Below are positions 36,413 through 46,339 of a stretch of DNA of 64,000 nucleotides, piece by piece. Each line of letters begins with the position of its first letter. Positions within the stretch are counted from its first letter, which is position 1. The notes under the pieces are model-generated. The model was not told the origin of the DNA. It ran no database searches and was given only the letters and a program-made list of their open reading frames with translations. The position numbers and the translations under genes are program-made. Source of the stretch: Thiomonas sp. X19 (lineage in GTDB: Bacteria; Pseudomonadota; Gammaproteobacteria; Burkholderiales; Burkholderiaceae_C); assembly GCF_900089495.1 (NCBI RefSeq), contig NZ_LT605203.1, positions 871,430 to 935,429 on the forward strand, written 5' to 3'.

Positions 36413-37653
36413 AGCAGTTCCACCGCCATGGCGGTGGCCTCGCCGCCGCCGATGCACAGCGCGGCCACGCCTTTTTTGAGCCCACGCTTGCGCAGTGCGC
36501 CCAGCAGGGTGACGACGATGCGCGCGCCACTCGCGCCGATGGGGTGGCCCAGCGCCACCGCACCGCCATGCACGTTGACGATGTCGTGCGGCAGGCTGAA
36601 TTCGCGCATCGCCGCCATGGTGACGGCGGCGAAGGCCTCGTTGACTTCCCACAAGTCCACGTCGGCCGCCTTCCAGCCGGATTTGTCCAGCAGCTTCTGG
36701 ATCGCGCCCACCGGCGCGGTGGTGAACCACTCCGGCGCCTGCGCGTGCACCGCATGCGAGACGATGCGGGCGATGGGCTTGCAGCCCAGCTTGGCGGCGG
36801 TGGATTGGCGCATCAGCACCAAGGCGGCTGCGCCGTCGGAAATGCTCGACGAGGTGGCGGCAGTGATGGCGCCGTCTTTCTTGAACGCGGGCCTCAAGCC
36901 GGGAATCTTGTCGAGCTTGGCCTTGAACGGCTGCTCGTCGCGGTTGATTTGGACCTCGCCGTCGCCGGGCCGCCCCAAGACGGCGAGAGCGTGGGGGCTT
37001 CCGGAACCGCCACGACCCGCCACGGTGACCGGCGCCATTTCCCAGTCGAAGCTGCCGTCCTCGTTCGCTTTCTTGCTGCGCTCGGTGGAGGCGATGGCGA
37101 AGGCGTCCATCTCGGCGCGGCTGAAGCTGTACTTGCTGACGCAGCTTTCGGCGAACACGCCCATCGCCTTGCCGCCGCCGCTTGGCGAACGCTCGTAGGC
37201 GTCTTCCAGGCCATCGAGCGCCATGTGGTCGTAGAACTGGGTGGCGCCGTACTTCACCCCCTTGCGGACGAAGGCCAGGTGGGGCGCGTTGGTCATGCTC
37301 TCCATGCCGCCGGCCACCATCACATCGGCCGAACCCGCGGCCAGCATGTCGTGGGCGAACATCATCGCCCGCATGCCCGAGCCGCACATTTTCGACAGCG
37401 TCACGGCCCCGGCGGATTGCGGCAGTCCGGCCTTGAGCGCGGCCTGCCGCGCCGGGGCCTGGCCCTGGCCGGCCATGAGGCAATTGCCCATGAGGACTTC
37501 GTTCACGGCGTCGCCGGCAATGCCGGCACGTTGCACGGCAGCCGCGATGGCCGTGGCGCCGAGCTCCCAGGCGGGGACGGCGGCGAAGTCGCCGAGCAGC
37601 CCCCCGATGGGGGTGCGCGCGGCGGAAACAATGACGATGGGATCGGAATTCAT
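36409..37653 (-). CDS. acetyl-CoA acetyltransferase (thiolase) with an in-frame repeat insertion
   Basis: A 414-residue thiolase II. The nucleophile is C90 in [32 protein letters not shown] and [13 protein letters not shown] carry the catalytic His and Cys. Residues ~215-234 ([20 protein letters not shown]) interrupt an otherwise normal VTVAGR...[11 protein letters not shown] loop, and the corresponding DNA (36952-37011) resembles GC-rich repeat sequence. Without them the length would be ~394, the family norm. It can interconvert acetoacetyl-CoA and acetyl-CoA. Overlaps aceK by 4 bp (ATGA). Confidence 0.93.
   Translation of the reverse strand: MNSDPIVIVSAARTPIGGLLGDFAAVPAWELGATAIAAAVQRAGIAGDAVNEVLMGNCLMAGQGQAPARQAALKAGLPQSAGAVTLSKMCGSGMRAMMFAHDMLAAGSADVMVAGGMESMTNAPHLAFVRKGVKYGATQFYDHMALDGLEDAYERSPSGGGKAMGVFAESCVSKYSFSRAEMDAFAIASTERSKKANEDGSFDWEMAPVTVAGRGGSGSPHALAVLGRPGDGEVQINRDEQPFKAKLDKIPGLRPAFKKDGAITAATSSSISDGAAALVLMRQSTAAKLGCKPIARIVSHAVHAQAPEWFTTAPVGAIQKLLDKSGWKAADVDLWEVNEAFAAVTMAAMREFSLPHDIVNVHGGAVALGHPIGASGARIVVTLLGALRKRGLKKGVAALCIGGGEATAMAVELL
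36952..37011. repeat. GC-rich repeat inserted in frame in the thiolase gene
   Basis: About 60 bp within the thiolase gene. It contains GGGCCGCCCC, then GACGGCGAGAGCG and GGGGGCTTCCGG. The GGGCTTCCGG end matches the insertion in the neighbouring acyl-CoA dehydrogenase gene. The inserted length is a multiple of three and keeps the frame. Boundaries are approximate. Confidence 0.6.
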
Positions 37654-39470
37654 GATGCCTCCAGAGCGGTTGTTGAAAGGGGTGCCGCGCCCACCGGCGC
37701 GGACGCGGACTGCGCATGCCGATGGCCGAAGCGGCGCGTCGTGTCATACGGAAACACGTCGAACACATGGCCATCGCGCGTGCGCTGCTGTTGCTGCTGC
37801 CAGTACGCGGCGTCGAGCAGATCGGCGTGGTGGCGCATGAAGACCTCGCGTACCTTGGGGTTGCCGAGCAGGAAGGTGCCGAAGGTTTCGGGAAAGATGT
37901 CGTGCGGGCCCACCGGGTACCAGGGCTCGGCGGCCATTTCGTCTTCTTCGCAGCGCGGCGCGGGCACGTGGCGGAAGTTGCAGTCGGTGATGTATTCGAT
38001 CTCGTCGTAGTCGTAGAACACCACCTTGCCGTGGCGCGTGATGCCGAAGTTTTTCCACAGCATGTCGCCCGGGAAAATATTCGCCGCCACCAGGTCCTTG
38101 ATGGCGTTGCCGTAGTCGATCACCGCCGCTTCCAGTTGCGCCGGCGTGGCTTCCTGCAGGTGGATGTTCAGCGGAATCATGCGCCGCTCGATGTAGCAAT
38201 GGCGAATGATGAGCAAGTCGCCTTCCTCTTCCACCAGCGAGGCGCAAGTGGCCTTGAGTTCGGCGATCAGCTCGGCATCGAAGCGCTCGCGCGGGAAGGC
38301 CACGTTGGAATACTCCAGCGTGTCGGCCATGCGGCCCACGCGGTCGTGCTGCTTCACCAGCAGATACTTGGCCTTGATCTTCTCGCGCGTGGTGTCTTTC
38401 GGGGCGGGGTAGAAGTCGCGAATGACTTTGAACACGAAGGGAAACGAGGGCAGGGTGAACACCAGCATCACCATGCCCCTGATGCCCGGGGCGGTGGTGA
38501 AGCGGTCGCTCGAATGCCGCAAGTGGTAGAGGAAGTCGCGGTAGAACAAGGTCTTGCCCTGCTTGGCCAGGCCGAGCGCACTGTACAGTTCGGAACGCGG
38601 TTTGCGCGGCATCAGCGTGCGCAAAAACTGCACATAGGCCGAGGGCACCGCCATGTCCACCATGAAGTAGGCGCGGGCGAAGGAGAACAGCAGCAGCAGG
38701 TCGTCCTCGTGCAGCAGCACGGTGTCGATGACGAGCCGGCCGCGCGCGTCGTGCAGGATGGGCAGCGCCAGCGGGAACTCCCAGAAGCCGTTGATGATCT
38801 TGCCCACCACATAGGCGCCCTTGTTGCGGTAGAACAGCGAGGACAGCACCTGGATCTGGAAATTGCTGCGCAGCCGCGCGCCCTCCAGCCGCCGCTCCAC
38901 GGCCTCCAGCACCTGGTCGATGTCGCGCTCCAGGTTCTCGAACGGGCGCTGCAGCTGGTGGTTGTGGATGATACGCACCAGCGTGTCGCGCAGGGTTTCG
39001 CGTGTGGGGTAGTAGGCGCGGAAGGTGGGTTGCGCGGCCGGCTCGTCGTACTCGATGTATTCGGTGGACAGGGCCGGGCGCACGAACAGGATGTCGTTGT
39101 GGAAATGCTGCCGGTGCAGGATCTTGGTCGTCACCGAATTGAAGAAGGTTTCGGCCAGCTCGGGTTGCAGATGGTTGGTCAGCAGGCCGATGTAATGCAG
39201 CTTGGCCTGGTGCCAGATGGCCGTGTCCAGATGTCCGGCGTCGAACTCGGTCTGCAGCCGTTCGGTGGCTTCGTCCACCCGGGTGTCGTAGAAGGCGATG
39301 CGCTCGCGCTGCGCCCGCTGCTGCCCGGCCCAGTCGGCCGCCTCGAACCGCGCCTTGGCCTCGCGGCTGACCTCACGGAACAGGCGGTAATGCTTGTTGA
39401 AGCCGTCGAGCATGGCGCGGGCGATGGCGAACGCGACATGCGAATCCAGCCGGGGTGGAAATTGGTTCAT
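37650..39470 (-). CDS. aceK: isocitrate dehydrogenase kinase/phosphatase
   Basis: A 606-residue bifunctional protein that phosphorylates and dephosphorylates isocitrate dehydrogenase, diverting carbon to the glyoxylate bypass. Family signatures: [22 protein letters not shown], the ATP-loop region [24 protein letters not shown], and [21 protein letters not shown] with the catalytic Asp. The C-terminal ~25 residues are variable. I start at 39470 ([11 protein letters not shown]). Coupled to the thiolase gene (4-bp overlap). Acetyl-CoA from leucine or fatty acids is what feeds the bypass. Confidence 0.97.
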   Translation of the reverse strand: MNQFPPRLDSHVAFAIARAMLDGFNKHYRLFREVSREAKARFEAADWAGQQRAQRERIAFYDTRVDEATERLQTEFDAGHLDTAIWHQAKLHYIGLLTNHLQPELAETFFNSVTTKILHRQHFHNDILFVRPALSTEYIEYDEPAAQPTFRAYYPTRETLRDTLVRIIHNHQLQRPFENLERDIDQVLEAVERRLEGARLRSNFQIQVLSSLFYRNKGAYVVGKIINGFWEFPLALPILHDARGRLVIDTVLLHEDDLLLLFSFARAYFMVDMAVPSAYVQFLRTLMPRKPRSELYSALGLAKQGKTLFYRDFLYHLRHSSDRFTTAPGIRGMVMLVFTLPSFPFVFKVIRDFYPAPKDTTREKIKAKYLLVKQHDRVGRMADTLEYSNVAFPRERFDAELIAELKATCASLVEEEGDLLIIRHCYIERRMIPLNIHLQEATPAQLEAAVIDYGNAIKDLVAANIFPGDMLWKNFGITRHGKVVFYDYDEIEYITDCNFRHVPAPRCEEDEMAAEPWYPVGPHDIFPETFGTFLLGNPKVREVFMRHHADLLDAAYWQQQQQRTRDGHVFDVFPYDTTRRFGHRHAQSASAPVGAAPLSTTALEAS

Positions 39471-39706
39471 CGGGCGCGCCCACAAAACAAGAACCTCTCC
39501 GACTGTACCCGCGCCCGCGTTTCAGTTTCAGGAACAGGGCCGGGCGCCATGCCCCGCGGCAGCCTGCGTGCTAGGCTGAACGCCCTTGAGTTGGACAGGC
39601 TGGCCCGCTGCGCCGCAGCACAACGCAAGGCAGGTGCGGCGAGCCGCACGGTGCGCCATGCCCGGTCAGCCCCATCATTCATCTTCACACTTTCAGGAGA
39701 CACGCC

Positions 39707-40870
39707 ATGCCCGGACTGCTTCCCGATGTCGACCCCGACGGCCTGCTGGAATATTCGGTCGTCTACACCGACCGCTCGCTCAACCACATGGCCAAGCGCT
39801 TCCAGCAGGTCATGCGCGATCTGTCCGACATGCTGAAAACCGCTTACAACGCGCACGAAGCCGTGATCGTGCCGGGCAGCGGCAGCTTCGCGATGGAAGC
39901 CGTGGCGCGCCAGTTCGTGCAAGGCCAGAGCGCGCTCATCGTGCGCAACGGCTGGTTCAGCTACCGCTGGTCGCAAATCATCGAGATGGGCAAACTCAGC
40001 GACAAGGTGACGGTGCTCAAGGCACGCCGCACCGCCGAGGCCAGCGAGTCGCCCTTCGCCCCCGCGCCCATCGCCGAGGTGGTCGCCGCCATTCGCCGCG
40101 AGCGCCCCGCCGTGGTGTTCGCGCCGCATGTGGAAACCTCCGCCGGCATGATCTTGCCCGACGACCATCTGCGCGCCATCGGCACGGCGGTGCGCGAAGT
40201 CGGCGGTCTGTTCGTGCTCGACTGCATCGCTTCCGGCGCGATGTGGGTGGACATGCAGGACAACCTGGTGGACGTGCTCGTCTGCGCGCCGCAAAAAGGC
40301 TGGAGCGGCCCGCCCTGCTGCGGCTTCGCCATGCTGGGCGAGCGCGCCGTGGCCAAGCTCGACACCACCCAGAGCGACAGCTTCACCTGCGACCTGAAGA
40401 AGTGGCAGCAGATCATGCAGGCCTACGTCAAGGGCGGCCATGCCTACCATGCCACCATGCCCACCCAGGCACTGGAGCAGACCCGCGATGTCATGCGCGA
40501 AGCCTTCGCCATCGGCCTGCCCAAGCTCAAGGCGGCGCAGATCGAACTCGGCCGCGCGGTGCGTGCCTCGCTGGAACGCCGTGGCGTGAAAAGCGTGGCG
40601 GCAGTTGGTTTTCAAGCTCCAGGCGTGGTGGTGAGCTACACCCGCGACCCCGAGATCCAGAACACCAGGAAGTTCGCCGCCGCTGGCCTGCAAATCGCCG
40701 CGGGCGTGCCCCTGGCCTGCGACGAGCCGGCCGATTTCATGAGCTTCCGCCTCGGCTTGTTCGGCCTGGACAAATGGGCCGACGTACCCGCCGCCGTGCG
40801 TCGGCTGGAGGCCGCGTTCGACGCCGTGGGCCTGGTGCCGGCACCGCAGACCCAGCCGCAGATGGCGTGA
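39707..40870 (+). CDS. class V PLP-dependent aminotransferase
   Basis: A 387-residue fold-type I enzyme of the serine-pyruvate/alanine-glyoxylate aminotransferase group. PGSGSFAMEAVARQF binds the cofactor phosphate, LFVLDCIASGA contains the pyridine-N Asp, and K197 in CAPQKGWSGPP is the Schiff-base lysine. Likely substrates are alanine or serine with glyoxylate, but the family is broad. CAGGAGA precedes the ATG. It is the only rightward gene in the catabolic region and has its own 236-bp upstream gap. Confidence 0.9.
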   Translation: MPGLLPDVDPDGLLEYSVVYTDRSLNHMAKRFQQVMRDLSDMLKTAYNAHEAVIVPGSGSFAMEAVARQFVQGQSALIVRNGWFSYRWSQIIEMGKLSDKVTVLKARRTAEASESPFAPAPIAEVVAAIRRERPAVVFAPHVETSAGMILPDDHLRAIGTAVREVGGLFVLDCIASGAMWVDMQDNLVDVLVCAPQKGWSGPPCCGFAMLGERAVAKLDTTQSDSFTCDLKKWQQIMQAYVKGGHAYHATMPTQALEQTRDVMREAFAIGLPKLKAAQIELGRAVRASLERRGVKSVAAVGFQAPGVVVSYTRDPEIQNTRKFAAAGLQIAAGVPLACDEPADFMSFRLGLFGLDKWADVPAAVRRLEAAFDAVGLVPAPQTQPQMA

Positions 40871-40898
40871 CACGCTTGGCATGAGCGCAGCCATCGAC

Positions 40899-42077
40899 TC
40901 AGGCCGTTTGCGCGAACAGTTCCCGCCCGATCAGCATGCGGCGGATCTCGGACGTGCCGGCGCCAATTTCGTACAACTTGGCGTCGCGCCACAGCCGCCC
41001 CAGCGGGTAGTCGCTGATATAGCCGTTGCCACCGAAAATCTGGATGCCTTCGCCCGCCATCCAGGTGGCTTTTTCGGCGCACCAGAGAATGACCGCGGCG
41101 CAGTCCTTGCGCACGCCTCTGGCGTGGCCGTCGCCTAGGGCGTCGAGGTTTTTGCCCACCATGTAGAGCAGGCTGCGCCCGGCTTGCAGCGTGGTGTAGA
41201 GGTCGGCCAGCTTGGCCTGGATGAGCTGGAATTCGCCAATCGCCTGGCCGAACTGTTTGCGTTCATGCGCGTAGGGCACGACGTTGTCCATCACCGCCTG
41301 CATGATGCCCACCGGCCCCCCAGCCAGCACCGCGCGCTCATAATCCAGCCCGCTCATCAGCACGTTCGCGCCGCCGCCCACGCTGCCCAGCACGTTCTCG
41401 GCGGGTACCTCGACGTCCTGGAACACCAACTCGCCGGTATGGCTGCCGCGCATGCCGAGCTTGTCGAGCTTTTGCGCCACGGAAAAGCCCTTGAATCCCT
41501 TCTCCACGATGAAGGCGGTGATGCCCTTGCTGCCCGCGGCCAGATCGGTCTTGGCATACACGACCAGGGTGTGCGCGTCGGGCCCGTTGGTGATCCACAT
41601 CTTGGTGCCATTGAGCACGTAGGCATCGCCGCGCTTGTCGGCGCGCAGCTTCATGCCGACCACGTCGCTGCCCGCGCCCGGCTCGCTCATGGCCAACGCG
41701 CCCACATGCTCGCCCGACAGGAGCTTGGGCAGGTAGCGCGCCTTCTGCGCGGCATTGCCGTTGCGCCGGATCTGGTTGACGCAGAGATTGGAATGCGCGC
41801 CGTAGCTCAAGGCCACCGAAGCGCTGGCGCGGGAGATTTCTTCCATCGCCACCATGTGAGCCAGATAGCCCATGCCGCTGCCGCCCTCCAACTCCGGCAC
41901 GGTCACGCCGAGCAGGCCGAGGTCGCCGAACTTGCGCCAGAGGTCCATGGGGAACTGGTCGCTGCGGTCGATGTCCGCCGCGCGCGGCGCGATCTCGGCC
42001 TGCGCAAAGTTGCGCACGGCCTCGCGCAGCGCGTCAATGTCTTCGCCGAGTTGAAAGTCCAGTCCGGGCAGGTTCAT
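40899..42077 (-). CDS. liuA: isovaleryl-CoA dehydrogenase
   Basis: A 392-residue FAD enzyme oxidising isovaleryl-CoA to 3-methylcrotonyl-CoA. The catalytic Glu sits in [19 protein letters not shown], the helix-G position unique to isovaleryl-CoA dehydrogenases, unlike the C-terminal Glu of the other dehydrogenase in this window. [17 protein letters not shown] and [35 protein letters not shown] are further signatures. AAGGAG lies 7 nt before the ATG. Directly downstream of the thioesterase gene. Confidence 0.96.
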   Translation of the reverse strand: MNLPGLDFQLGEDIDALREAVRNFAQAEIAPRAADIDRSDQFPMDLWRKFGDLGLLGVTVPELEGGSGMGYLAHMVAMEEISRASASVALSYGAHSNLCVNQIRRNGNAAQKARYLPKLLSGEHVGALAMSEPGAGSDVVGMKLRADKRGDAYVLNGTKMWITNGPDAHTLVVYAKTDLAAGSKGITAFIVEKGFKGFSVAQKLDKLGMRGSHTGELVFQDVEVPAENVLGSVGGGANVLMSGLDYERAVLAGGPVGIMQAVMDNVVPYAHERKQFGQAIGEFQLIQAKLADLYTTLQAGRSLLYMVGKNLDALGDGHARGVRKDCAAVILWCAEKATWMAGEGIQIFGGNGYISDYPLGRLWRDAKLYEIGAGTSEIRRMLIGRELFAQTA

Positions 42078-42147
42078 CGCGAGTCTCCTTGGGTATCGTC
42101 TTGTGCGTGGCGTGCGTTGTTTGCCGCGCGCCTCCGGGCGGTGGTGC

Positions 42148-42627
42148 TCAATAGCTTTTCGTCACCGGCATGATGGTCTGTTGCATCACGGCGCACAGCG
42201 TCTCGCGGCCATCGTCGGCCTGGTGAACCACGTTCGCCGCCGTGATGATGATGCGCCGGCCGGCGCGCACCACCCGCCCCCGCGCCAGCAACGTGCCGCC
42301 GCTGCAGGCCGCCAGGAAATTGATCTTGTACTCCACCGTGGCCACCTCCAGGCCTTCGGGCGCGACGGTCATCGCGGCGTAGCCGGCGGCAATGTCGGCC
42401 AGCGCGCCCATCGCCCCACCGTGAAAGCTGCCCTGCTGCTGGCTCACGCGCTCGGAGTGCGGCAGCCGGATGTCGGCCCTGCCATGCGCCAGATGCTCGA
42501 TGCTCGCGTCCCAATGCCGCATCAGGCCTTGGCGCGCAAAGCTCTGCCGCACGGCGGCGTCCTGCGTCGGGGAAAGCGCAGCGGCGGCTTCCTGCGCGCC
42601 CTGGGTTTCGGTGGGTGGCTGCTGCAT
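42148..42627 (-). CDS. PaaI-like hotdog thioesterase
   Basis: A 159-residue hotdog-fold protein. [21 protein letters not shown] is the PaaI active-site region (HGG and the catalytic Asp). The core ends with [28 protein letters not shown]. It would hydrolyse acyl-CoA esters that accumulate during catabolism. First gene of the liuA unit, downstream of a LiuR-like operator. Confidence 0.9.
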   Translation of the reverse strand: MQQPPTETQGAQEAAAALSPTQDAAVRQSFARQGLMRHWDASIEHLAHGRADIRLPHSERVSQQQGSFHGGAMGALADIAAGYAAMTVAPEGLEVATVEYKINFLAACSGGTLLARGRVVRAGRRIIITAANVVHQADDGRETLCAVMQQTIMPVTKSY

Positions 42628-42687
42628 GGTTCGGTGCCCGGGATGGTGGCAGGTGCGGATGGATGGTCGCGTTGATGGAGAATTTGA

Positions 42688-42703
42688 TTGACGTTTACGT
42701 TAA
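42688..42703. promoter_or_regulatory. LiuR-like operator upstream of the thioesterase-liuA unit
   Basis: TTGACGTTTACGTTAA, an imperfect 16-bp palindrome with two ACGT cores, 61 bp before the thioesterase ATG. It shares 13 of 16 bases with the perfect palindrome in front of the MerR-type regulator gene. MerR-family regulators bind such palindromes in the spacer between -35 and -10; a TTGCCG lies at a fitting place on the minus strand. Confidence 0.7.
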
Positions 42704-42748
42704 CGGCAATCGTAGCAGCCGGATGAGGCGGATGTCGCGCGTTGCCCC

Positions 42749-43153
42749 CTACCGGACCTCTCTGGCGCCTTGTTTCGCCAGCAGGGCGCGAGTCTCGGCT
42801 TCATGGCCGCCAATCTCATCCAGCGTGGTTTGCAGTTCGGCCATGCGCTCCTCGATGTCGCGGCGGTGCGCGCCCAGGACGTCCAGGAAGCGGCGCAGTT
42901 GCGGCACTGTGTCGCGGGGCGACTCGTACATCGTCACCAGTTCCTTGATCTCCGCCAGACTCAGCCCCAGGCGCTTGCCGCGCTGCGTGAGTTTCAGGCG
43001 CGTGCGGTCACCTTGCGAGTACACCCGCTGCCGTCCCTCGCGTTCGGGTTGGAGCAAGCCCGCTTCCTCGTAGAAGCGAATCGCGCGCGGCGTGAGCTCG
43101 AACTCGCGCGCCAGTTCGGCGATGGTGTAGCGGGGTGGCAGCGGTTTGGCCAT
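42749..43153 (-). CDS. liuR: MerR-family regulator, LiuR-like
   Basis: A 134-residue MerR protein. The winged helix reads YTIAELAREFELTPRAIRFYEEAGLLQPEREGRQRVYSQGDRTRLKL; a long dimerisation helix follows (LSLAEIKELVTMYESPRDTVPQL...). No C-terminal metal cysteines, so it is not a metal sensor. Location next to liuA and the two ACGT palindromes make it the probable regulator of branched-chain acyl-CoA degradation. I start at 43153 (MAKPLPP); the ATG at 43201 lies inside the operator and is unlikely. Confidence 0.9.
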   Translation of the reverse strand: MAKPLPPRYTIAELAREFELTPRAIRFYEEAGLLQPEREGRQRVYSQGDRTRLKLTQRGKRLGLSLAEIKELVTMYESPRDTVPQLRRFLDVLGAHRRDIEERMAELQTTLDEIGGHEAETRALLAKQGAREVR

Positions 43154-43185
43154 GGGGAGCGCGGGCCTGGAAGGTCGGGACCGAA

Positions 43186-43201
43186 TTGACGTATACGTCA
43201 A
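43186..43201. promoter_or_regulatory. perfect 16-bp palindrome, LiuR-like operator
   Basis: TTGACGTATACGTCAA, 33 bp upstream of the liuR-like start. It is fully symmetric and nearly repeated at 42688-42703. The position suggests autoregulation, and possibly control of the divergent hydrolase gene starting at 43342. Confidence 0.8.
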
Positions 43202-43341
43202 GTGTAGTCAGAAGGTCTGCAGCGGCCAATCGCAATGGGTGGCAATCGGCCCTGGCCTGAAACCGCCTGGCCTGGCGCGCACAATTTCGGCTTTGGCCAT
43301 GCGCCTTGCCTCCCGCCTTGCTGCGCCCCATATTCCAGCCC

Positions 43342-44238
43342 ATGTCTGCGTCCATGCCCGACCCCATGTCCGAGCCGCTGCAAACCCGCGAGCAATACAG
43401 CGCCGCCTACGACAACTCCGCTGCCGTGTCCAACGCGCAGTCCTTGCTGCACGATTTGCTGGGACGCAGCCACGCCGCGTACGCGCAGCATGACTGCAGG
43501 TGCAACATCCCTTACGGCCCGGGTCCGCGCCAGGTGTTCGACTGGTTTGCGCCCGCGCAGCCAGTGCGAGCGGCCGGCGCCGCCAATGCCGCGCCCATCC
43601 TCGCCTTTCTCCACGGCGGCTACTGGCAATGGCGCAGCAAGGATGATTTCGCCTGCATCGCCACCGGCCCGCTGGCAGCCGGCTTCCATGTGGTGCTGGG
43701 CGAGTACACCCTGGCGCCGCAGGTGCGCATGCCCGACATCGTCGCCGAAGTCGGTTTGCTGCTGGACGCGCTGCAGTCCCACCCTTGGCTCGGCCAGCCG
43801 CAGGGGCAGCCGCCGCGCATCGTGCTGGCTGGGCATTCGGCCGGCGGTCATCTGGCCGCCATGCACCGTGCCCACCCGGCGGTGGCCGCGGTGCTCGCCA
43901 TCAGCGGTCTGTTCGAGCTGGCGCCGATTGCGCGTGGCGCCCTCAACGACGCCTTGCAACTCAGCGAGGACGAGATCGCCGAGTGCAGTCCGCAGCGCCG
44001 CATCCGGCCCGGTCGCATCACCGAGGTGGCCGTCGGCGCGGCCGAACTGCCTGAACTGCAGCGCCAGAGCCGTGCCTATGCCGCAGCGCTCCAGGCCGCA
44101 GGCGAGCCGGCGCAGTTCCACGCGCTGCCCGGGCGCAACCACTTCGACATCCTGCACGAGTTGGAGCGGCCCGAAGGTTCGCTGTTGGCCCTGGCGCGTG
44201 CCCTCGCGAAGCATGCGGGGCTCGGCGCAGCCGGCTGA
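43342..44238 (+). CDS. alpha/beta hydrolase, kynurenine formamidase-like
   Basis: A 298-residue alpha/beta hydrolase. AFLHGGYWQWRSKDDF is the HGGYW oxyanion motif of the kynurenine formamidase/esterase group. The nucleophile elbow is AGHSAGGHLAA and the catalytic His is in GRNHFDIL. No signal peptide. Substrate not certain. Three ATGs lie close together (43342, 43354, 43366); the first is used here. Divergent from liuR, sharing its upstream region. Confidence 0.85.
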   Translation: MSASMPDPMSEPLQTREQYSAAYDNSAAVSNAQSLLHDLLGRSHAAYAQHDCRCNIPYGPGPRQVFDWFAPAQPVRAAGAANAAPILAFLHGGYWQWRSKDDFACIATGPLAAGFHVVLGEYTLAPQVRMPDIVAEVGLLLDALQSHPWLGQPQGQPPRIVLAGHSAGGHLAAMHRAHPAVAAVLAISGLFELAPIARGALNDALQLSEDEIAECSPQRRIRPGRITEVAVGAAELPELQRQSRAYAAALQAAGEPAQFHALPGRNHFDILHELERPEGSLLALARALAKHAGLGAAG

Positions 44239-44275
44239 CGCTTTATGTCGCATTCATGCGCGAAATCGGTCGGAG

Positions 44276-44338
44276 TGTGACAAAACATGGCCATGCCGTA
44301 CGGGCTTCCGGCGCAAAAATTCGACGTTTTTGTGACAA
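44276..44338. repeat. two TGTGACAA copies upstream of the pilin gene
   Basis: TGTGACAA at 44276-44283 and again at 44331-44338, 55 bp apart, with an A5/T5 tract between. They lie 35-110 bp upstream of the sigma-54 promoter match, where activator sites such as those of PilR are expected. Function is inferred from position only. Confidence 0.5.
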
Positions 44339-44365
44339 GTTGCACGTCCAGTCCTAATTTCCGCA

Positions 44366-44381
44366 TGGCGCAACTCTTGCT
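44366..44381 (+). promoter_or_regulatory. sigma-54 (-24/-12) promoter of the pilin gene
   Basis: TGGCGCAACTCTTGCT fits the -24/-12 pattern (TGGCAC, then TTGC, with seven bases between TGGC and TTGC). It lies 79 bp before the pilin ATG. Type IV pilin genes are commonly driven by sigma-54 with PilR, so both sequence and context agree. Confidence 0.75.
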
Positions 44382-44459
44382 GCCCGCCCAGTGCACCCAC
44401 CTGGGGACCAGCGGCGTGTCCAGCGCTACCCCATATCCAAACCAAGATCAGAGGCAGCC

Positions 44460-44930
44460 ATGCTGCAAGCCAAGCGTCCACACCCGCGACGAAACCGACG
44501 CCGCAGCGCCAGCGGGGGTTTCACGCTCATCGAGTTGATGATCGTGGTCGCCATCATCGGCATCCTCGCCGCCATCGCCATTCCCGCCTATCAAACCTAT
44601 GTGATTCGCGCCCAGGTCTCCGAGGGGCTCTCCCTTGCGGGTGGCGCCAAGCTGGCCCTGGGGGACTTTTACGGGCAGAAAGGCTATCTGCCGGCGAGCA
44701 ATGCCTCGCTCAACCTGCCCGGCACCATCCAGGGCAACTACGTCAGCAACGTCACCATGCGCAGCGCCGGCGTGATTCAGGTTCAGTACGGCCGCAAGGC
44801 CAACAGCGACATCCTGGGCAGCACCTTGCTGCTCTCCGCCCGCACCAGCGCCGGCGCCATCGCCTGGACCTGCGTCTCCGGCGGCAGCCAGCCCATCGCC
44901 ACCGCGTACCTGCCAACCTCCTGCACCTGA
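44460..44930 (+). CDS. type IV prepilin (PilA-like)
   Basis: A 156-residue prepilin. The cleavage/methylation motif is [21 protein letters not shown]; PilD would cut after the second Gly and methylate Phe. The mature protein (~136 residues) has the hydrophobic N-terminal helix, a short globular part and two cysteines near the C-terminus (WTCVSGG...PTSCT) for the D-region disulfide. The leader is 20 residues, very basic ([11 protein letters not shown]), longer than the usual 6-7 of type IVa pilins. AGAGGCA lies before the ATG. No other pil genes are nearby. Confidence 0.93.
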   Translation: MLQAKRPHPRRNRRRSASGGFTLIELMIVVAIIGILAAIAIPAYQTYVIRAQVSEGLSLAGGAKLALGDFYGQKGYLPASNASLNLPGTIQGNYVSNVTMRSAGVIQVQYGRKANSDILGSTLLLSARTSAGAIAWTCVSGGSQPIATAYLPTSCT

Positions 44931-45289
44931 CCCCTCAGCCGCGCTGCCGCACGCGTGCGGCACAAGCTGGCACGCAATCTGCTAGATGAAGCGTGAACAA
45001 GTTGTGTTGTTCTCTCATCTCCGGGACTTTCGCCCGCCGCAAGGCGGGCTTTTTCTTGGCGGGACCGTGGCCGCTGACAGACACTGGCAACATTCCACCA
45101 CCCCATGGCGAGCCCTTGGGCGCCGAAGGCGGCAAACGCCACGGTACCTGGGAGCATTCGCGCATCGCCCTCCCATCATCATTCACGGCGGCTGCAAACA
45201 AACTGTTGCAGCGTGAACAGGTGGTTTTTCCTAGGATGCAGGCATCGGGCGCCAAGCTTCGGAGCCTGGCATTTTGGGAGGTGATGGTT
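44931..45289. other. non-coding stretch between pilin and aldo/keto reductase genes
   Basis: About 359 bp. It holds the pilin terminator (45032-45054). GCGTGAACAAGTTG near 44990 and GCGTGAACAGGTGG near 45211 are similar 14-bp segments about 220 bp apart. A strong GGGAGG site at its right end serves the reductase. The open frame through here in the reductase frame shows no protein resemblance. Confidence 0.6.
45032..45054 (+). terminator. intrinsic terminator after the pilin gene
   Basis: A 7-bp stem (GCCCGCC 45032-45038 with GGCGGGC 45043-45049), a GCAA tetraloop, then five T. About 100 bp past the pilin stop. Confidence 0.9.
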
Positions 45290-46276
45290 ATGCAAATGCG
45301 ACATCTGGGCACCAGCGGTCCGCTGGTGTCCGCGCTGGGCCTGGGCTGCATGGGTATGTCGGAGTTTTATGGCCCAGCGGATGAGGCGGCGTCGATCGCC
45401 ACCATCCACCGCGCGCTGGACCTGGGCGTGAATTTCCTCGACACCGCCGATATGTATGGCTCGGGGGACAACGAGGAACTGCTGGGCCGCGCCCTGCGCG
45501 GGCGCCGCAACCAGGCGGTGCTGGCCACCAAGTTCGGCAACGTCAGGGGGCCGGACCGCAGCTTTGCCGGGGTCAACGGCCGCCCGGAGTATGTGCTCCA
45601 GGCCTGCGACGCCAGCCTGCGCCGGCTCAAGTTCGACGTCATCGATCTGTACTACCAACACCGCGTGGACCCGCAGGTGCCGATCGAAGAGACGGTGGGG
45701 GCGATGGCCGATCTCGTGCATGCCGGCAAGGTGCGCTGGCTCGGTTTGTCGGAGGCGGCGCCCGCCACCATCCGCCGTGCCCACAAGGTGCACCCGATTG
45801 CCGCGCTGCAGACCGAATACTCGCTATGGAGCCGCGACCCGGAAGGCGAACTGCTCGACACGGTGCGCGAACTCGGCATCGCCTTCGTTGCCTACAGCCC
45901 GCTCGGACGCGGCTTTCTCACCGGCGCGATCCGCAAGCAGGAAGACCTCAGCCCCGGCGACTGGCGGCTGCATTCGCCGCGTTTCCAGGCTGACGCCATT
46001 GCCGCCAATCTGCACCTGGCCGACACCCTGCACGACATGGCCGCCGAGCGTGGCTGCACCGCGGCGCAACTGGCGCTGGCCTGGCTGCTGGCGCAGGGCG
46101 ACGACATCATTCCCATCCCCGGCACGCGGCGCATCAGCCGCCTGGAGGAGAACCTGGGTGCGCTGAAAGTGCCGTTGTCCACCGACGACCTGCTGCGCAT
46201 CCATCAGGCCATGCCTCCGGGTGCGGCCCAGGGCACGCGCTACCCCGAGGCGGCGCTGAAGGCGGTGAACCGGTAG
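45290..46276 (+). CDS. aldo/keto reductase
   Basis: A 328-residue NADPH-dependent TIM-barrel oxidoreductase of the AKR13/YajO-like type. The catalytic tetrad is visible as [18 protein letters not shown] (Asp, Tyr), LATKFG (Lys) and DLYYQHRVD (His). [18 protein letters not shown] is the cofactor-binding C-terminal motif. GGAGG lies 8 nt before the ATG at 45290; the ATG at 45284 is too close. Substrate unknown. Confidence 0.92.
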   Translation: MQMRHLGTSGPLVSALGLGCMGMSEFYGPADEAASIATIHRALDLGVNFLDTADMYGSGDNEELLGRALRGRRNQAVLATKFGNVRGPDRSFAGVNGRPEYVLQACDASLRRLKFDVIDLYYQHRVDPQVPIEETVGAMADLVHAGKVRWLGLSEAAPATIRRAHKVHPIAALQTEYSLWSRDPEGELLDTVRELGIAFVAYSPLGRGFLTGAIRKQEDLSPGDWRLHSPRFQADAIAANLHLADTLHDMAAERGCTAAQLALAWLLAQGDDIIPIPGTRRISRLEENLGALKVPLSTDDLLRIHQAMPPGAAQGTRYPEAALKAVNR

Positions 46277-46306
46277 CTGCCCGACAGGGCCCCGAGCCGG
46301 CTCGAT

Positions 46307-46339
46307 GTTCCCCTCGCGCCGTGGGGCGCCGAGGGGAAC
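46307..46339. repeat. GC-rich hairpin after the aldo/keto reductase gene
   Basis: GTTCCCCTCG (46307-46316) pairs with CGAGGGGAAC (46330-46339). No T-run follows. It could help end transcription or be one of the GC-rich palindromes found elsewhere in the window. Confidence 0.6.

Noticed and set aside
37716..39836. Plus-strand open frame of 706 codons over aceK
   Set aside because: Shadow of aceK, which has unambiguous family signatures on the other strand.
43153..43201. Upstream ATG (43201) as the start of the MerR-type regulator
   Set aside because: It lies at the edge of the palindromic operator and adds 16 residues with no resemblance to MerR proteins.
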